In this document: positions 5,030 through 6,585 of the stretch, one piece after another | How positions within the stretch are numbered: position 1 is the first letter of the stretch | Layout of the letters: every line of letters begins with the position of its first letter | Source: Pedosphaera sp. | GTDB taxonomy: Bacteria > Verrucomicrobiota > Verrucomicrobiae > Limisphaerales > Pedosphaeraceae | Direction: 5' to 3' | NCBI GenBank assembly: GCA_028293265.1 | Contig: JAQGPB010000085.1 | Location: forward strand, 1 to 6,585 | DNA length: 6,585 bases | Notes under the pieces: model-generated | What the model saw: only the letters and a program-made list of their open reading frames with translations | Told to the model about the DNA's origin: nothing | Databases searched by the model: none | Program-made: the position numbers and the translations under genes

Positions 5030-6585
5030 ATGAAAACTATTCAAGGCAGCATCAGGGCGGTGATCGGGACGGTGTTAATATGCGGGATGATTCAATGTGC
5101 GTCGGCCATCGAGGGACTGCAACTTTTCTTGCAATGCAGCAACGTCGTGTTGACCTGGCCCAGTGTGGACGGCGACACCTACATCATCCAGCGTCGGGCG
5201 GACTTGACCACCAATTCAAGCTGGATATGTCTCACTAATTCATTCCCGGCAACTTCGGGGACGAACATCACGGTATTCACCGACTATGGCATCGTCTCCA
5301 ATGCCAATTGCGCGGGTTCGGGTTTGGGGCCGGTCAGGATGGCGTTAAGCACGATGCAGCCGGTCAGTCAATCCAGCACTGCCAACAGGCGGGTCTTGTC
5401 CACGAGAACCAGCCTGGCCCCGCCTCCACCACCACTGCCGCCATCTCCAACCTATCAATACTCACGAACAGCGACGGGTGCGATAGTGAGAAAACCTGTC
5501 ACCAGTTCCTTAGCTGTCTCCAGTTCCAGTGGCACGCTCCTGACGACGGACACCAGCGGTCCTCCGCAGGTTCCGGGTCCGGTCCCCAATCCTCCGACCA
5601 ATGACACGCCCCCGCTGCCTCCCGATGGGCAGTTTTATGAAGTGGTGAAAGTGGGTGTGCATTTGTTTGGCATCACTAATGGGATGGTTTTGAGCGGCAC
5701 CGTCCCGCTGAACGTGGAGTTTGGCAACACGGACACGAACGGCACATTGGTTTCGTTGTCGGTGGCTGATGCCAATGATGACAGCAATGTCGTCAATGGA
5801 ATTGCGTTTCCTTACATCCCCAACCAGCCGAGTAACTTGTTTGCTGGTTCTTGGAACACGACTTGGGTAAGCAACGGAAATTACACGCTGCAACTCGTGG
5901 CGATGCTTGATGACGGGACAGTTTATACCGATCATCCGGTTACAGTTACGGTTTCCAATCTGGCGTGGTTGCCTGACCCTTGGAATGCGGGCGGGGCGGC
6001 GCTTTATATTGGTGTTCAAACGCCGTATCACGATGGGAATGGAACATGGCGGGTGGATGCTTACGATGACCAGGGAACGCACATCGGTTACATTCCGGGC
6101 ATCATTGACACGAATGGCTATCTGTCATATTCTGGCAATCCCAACGTGGGTTTCAGCGTCAACAACACCGACAGTTCTGGCAACCAGTTGCCAAGCACCG
6201 GCTACACCCTGGTTTATTCAGCGGATGTGGCACATCCGCTGTCCAAGACACCCCCGTACACTTTCACCAACCAGACGTTGATTGAATATCCATGGAATTT
6301 TGCGCCGACTTGGGGAACGACCTGTTACGTTGACGTTTTTGGTATTAATCACCAGTCGGCGCAGGCAGATGCTCAAGTAATGATGCAAGGTGTATTTGAC
6401 GGTGATGCTTCGGGGCATCCACAGACCATCGGCTACAGCACCACGCCGTTTCTGGTGGACCAAACCGGCCCTTTCAGCGTGGTGCTCGACAATCTGATTG
6501 CCGATGTCTCGCGTGACTTCTTATATTTCGGGCATGGCTCACCTGATTACATTGGCTACAGCTTGGCAAACAGCCTCAACTCTAC
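5030..6585 (+). CDS. Large secreted protein with Ig-like module and caspase/CHAT-like GHGS motif (3' truncated)
   Basis: The frame is open for 518 codons with no stop and runs off the window. Residues 1-26 form a signal peptide (MKTIQGSIRAVIGTVLICGMIQCASA, cleavage probably after ASA), so the protein is exported. Residues 28-87 (VVLTWPSVDGDTYIIQRR...SSWICLTN...FTDYG) match a module I recall from Verrucomicrobia-type secreted proteins, with tWPS, Y-I-I-Q-R and W. Residues 130-200 are a Pro/Ser/Thr-rich linker (PPPPP, PPQVPGPVPNPP, TPPLPP). Residues 203-310 look like an Ig-like domain with SGTVPLNVEF, SWNTTWVSNGNYTLQLVAMLDDG and PVTVTVSN. A beta-rich part follows (about 311-480). It ends with DFLYFGHGSPDYIGY (496-510); hydrophobic-GHGS resembles the catalytic-His segment of caspase-like/CHAT peptidases, whose Cys would lie beyond the edge. 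Function is not established; adhesion or proteolysis at the cell surface is inference. No nearby Shine-Dalgarno is seen (AGGAGG at 4980 is too far). Confidence 0.85.
   Translation, partial: MKTIQGSIRAVIGTVLICGMIQCASAIEGLQLFLQCSNVVLTWPSVDGDTYIIQRRADLTTNSSWICLTNSFPATSGTNITVFTDYGIVSNANCAGSGLGPVRMALSTMQPVSQSSTANRRVLSTRTSLAPPPPPLPPSPTYQYSRTATGAIVRKPVTSSLAVSSSSGTLLTTDTSGPPQVPGPVPNPPTNDTPPLPPDGQFYEVVKVGVHLFGITNGMVLSGTVPLNVEFGNTDTNGTLVSLSVADANDDSNVVNGIAFPYIPNQPSNLFAGSWNTTWVSNGNYTLQLVAMLDDGTVYTDHPVTVTVSNLAWLPDPWNAGGAALYIGVQTPYHDGNGTWRVDAYDDQGTHIGYIPGIIDTNGYLSYSGNPNVGFSVNNTDSSGNQLPSTGYTLVYSADVAHPLSKTPPYTFTNQTLIEYPWNFAPTWGTTCYVDVFGINHQSAQADAQVMMQGVFDGDASGHPQTIGYSTTPFLVDQTGPFSVVLDNLIADVSRDFLYFGHGSPDYIGYSLANSLNS

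Noticed and set aside
5510..6082. 190-codon minus-strand open frame
   Set aside because: It is antisense to the continuous plus-strand secreted-protein frame, which has a signal peptide and domain structure.

Overview
The window looks like a bacterial chromosome, most likely from Verrucomicrobiota (Pedosphaera/Limisphaerales-like). That call is an inference. It rests on a secreted protein with a WPS...W-type N-terminal module, an Asn/Thr/Gly-rich Ig-like region, dispersed low-complexity elements inside a housekeeping gene, hairpin repeats with a GCTCC-GTA-GGAGC core, and weak or absent Shine-Dalgarno sequences. No marker gene settles the phylum.

Left part (1-1274): the 3' end of ftsY (SRP receptor), then an overlapping type II toxin-antitoxin pair (antitoxin 295-486, ParE/RelE toxin 465-767), then a small uncharacterised protein (825-1274). 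The toxin-antitoxin pair is flanked by a 24/25-bp direct repeat. One copy is the last codons of ftsY, and the other (782-806) is the same gene end again, followed by its own in-frame stop. This suggests that a 580-bp cassette entered the 3' end of ftsY and recreated it.

Middle part (1275-3740): a cluster of five hairpin repeats, then ribD and ribE (riboflavin biosynthesis, both +), then a small lipoprotein on the minus strand whose stop overlaps that of ribE. ribD carries two separate in-frame heptanucleotide tandem repeats, (AACATCG)5 and about four ATTAAAA-type units. They encode extra residues at places where RibD proteins vary.

Right part (3760-6585): a truncated tRNA 3' end (Leu-like, CCA encoded, minus strand) lies just upstream of the lipoprotein gene. 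Next come a second degenerate copy of it, an approximately 28-bp helically phased TGTGCGG repeat array, about 800 bp without a convincing gene (including a strong G-quadruplex sequence), an XRE-family regulator on the minus strand and, divergently, a long secreted protein that runs off the right edge. The orientation of the tRNA fragment fits the left end of an integrated element extending rightward beyond the window. No integrase is visible here, so this remains inference.

How the genes work together: RibD and RibE are consecutive enzymes of one pathway apart from the steps between them (RibB and RibH are not in the window). The antitoxin and toxin form one module. The XRE regulator and the secreted protein share a divergent upstream region and may be linked by regulation. 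The secreted protein ends in a GHGS motif that looks like the start of a caspase-like/CHAT-type domain, cut by the window edge.
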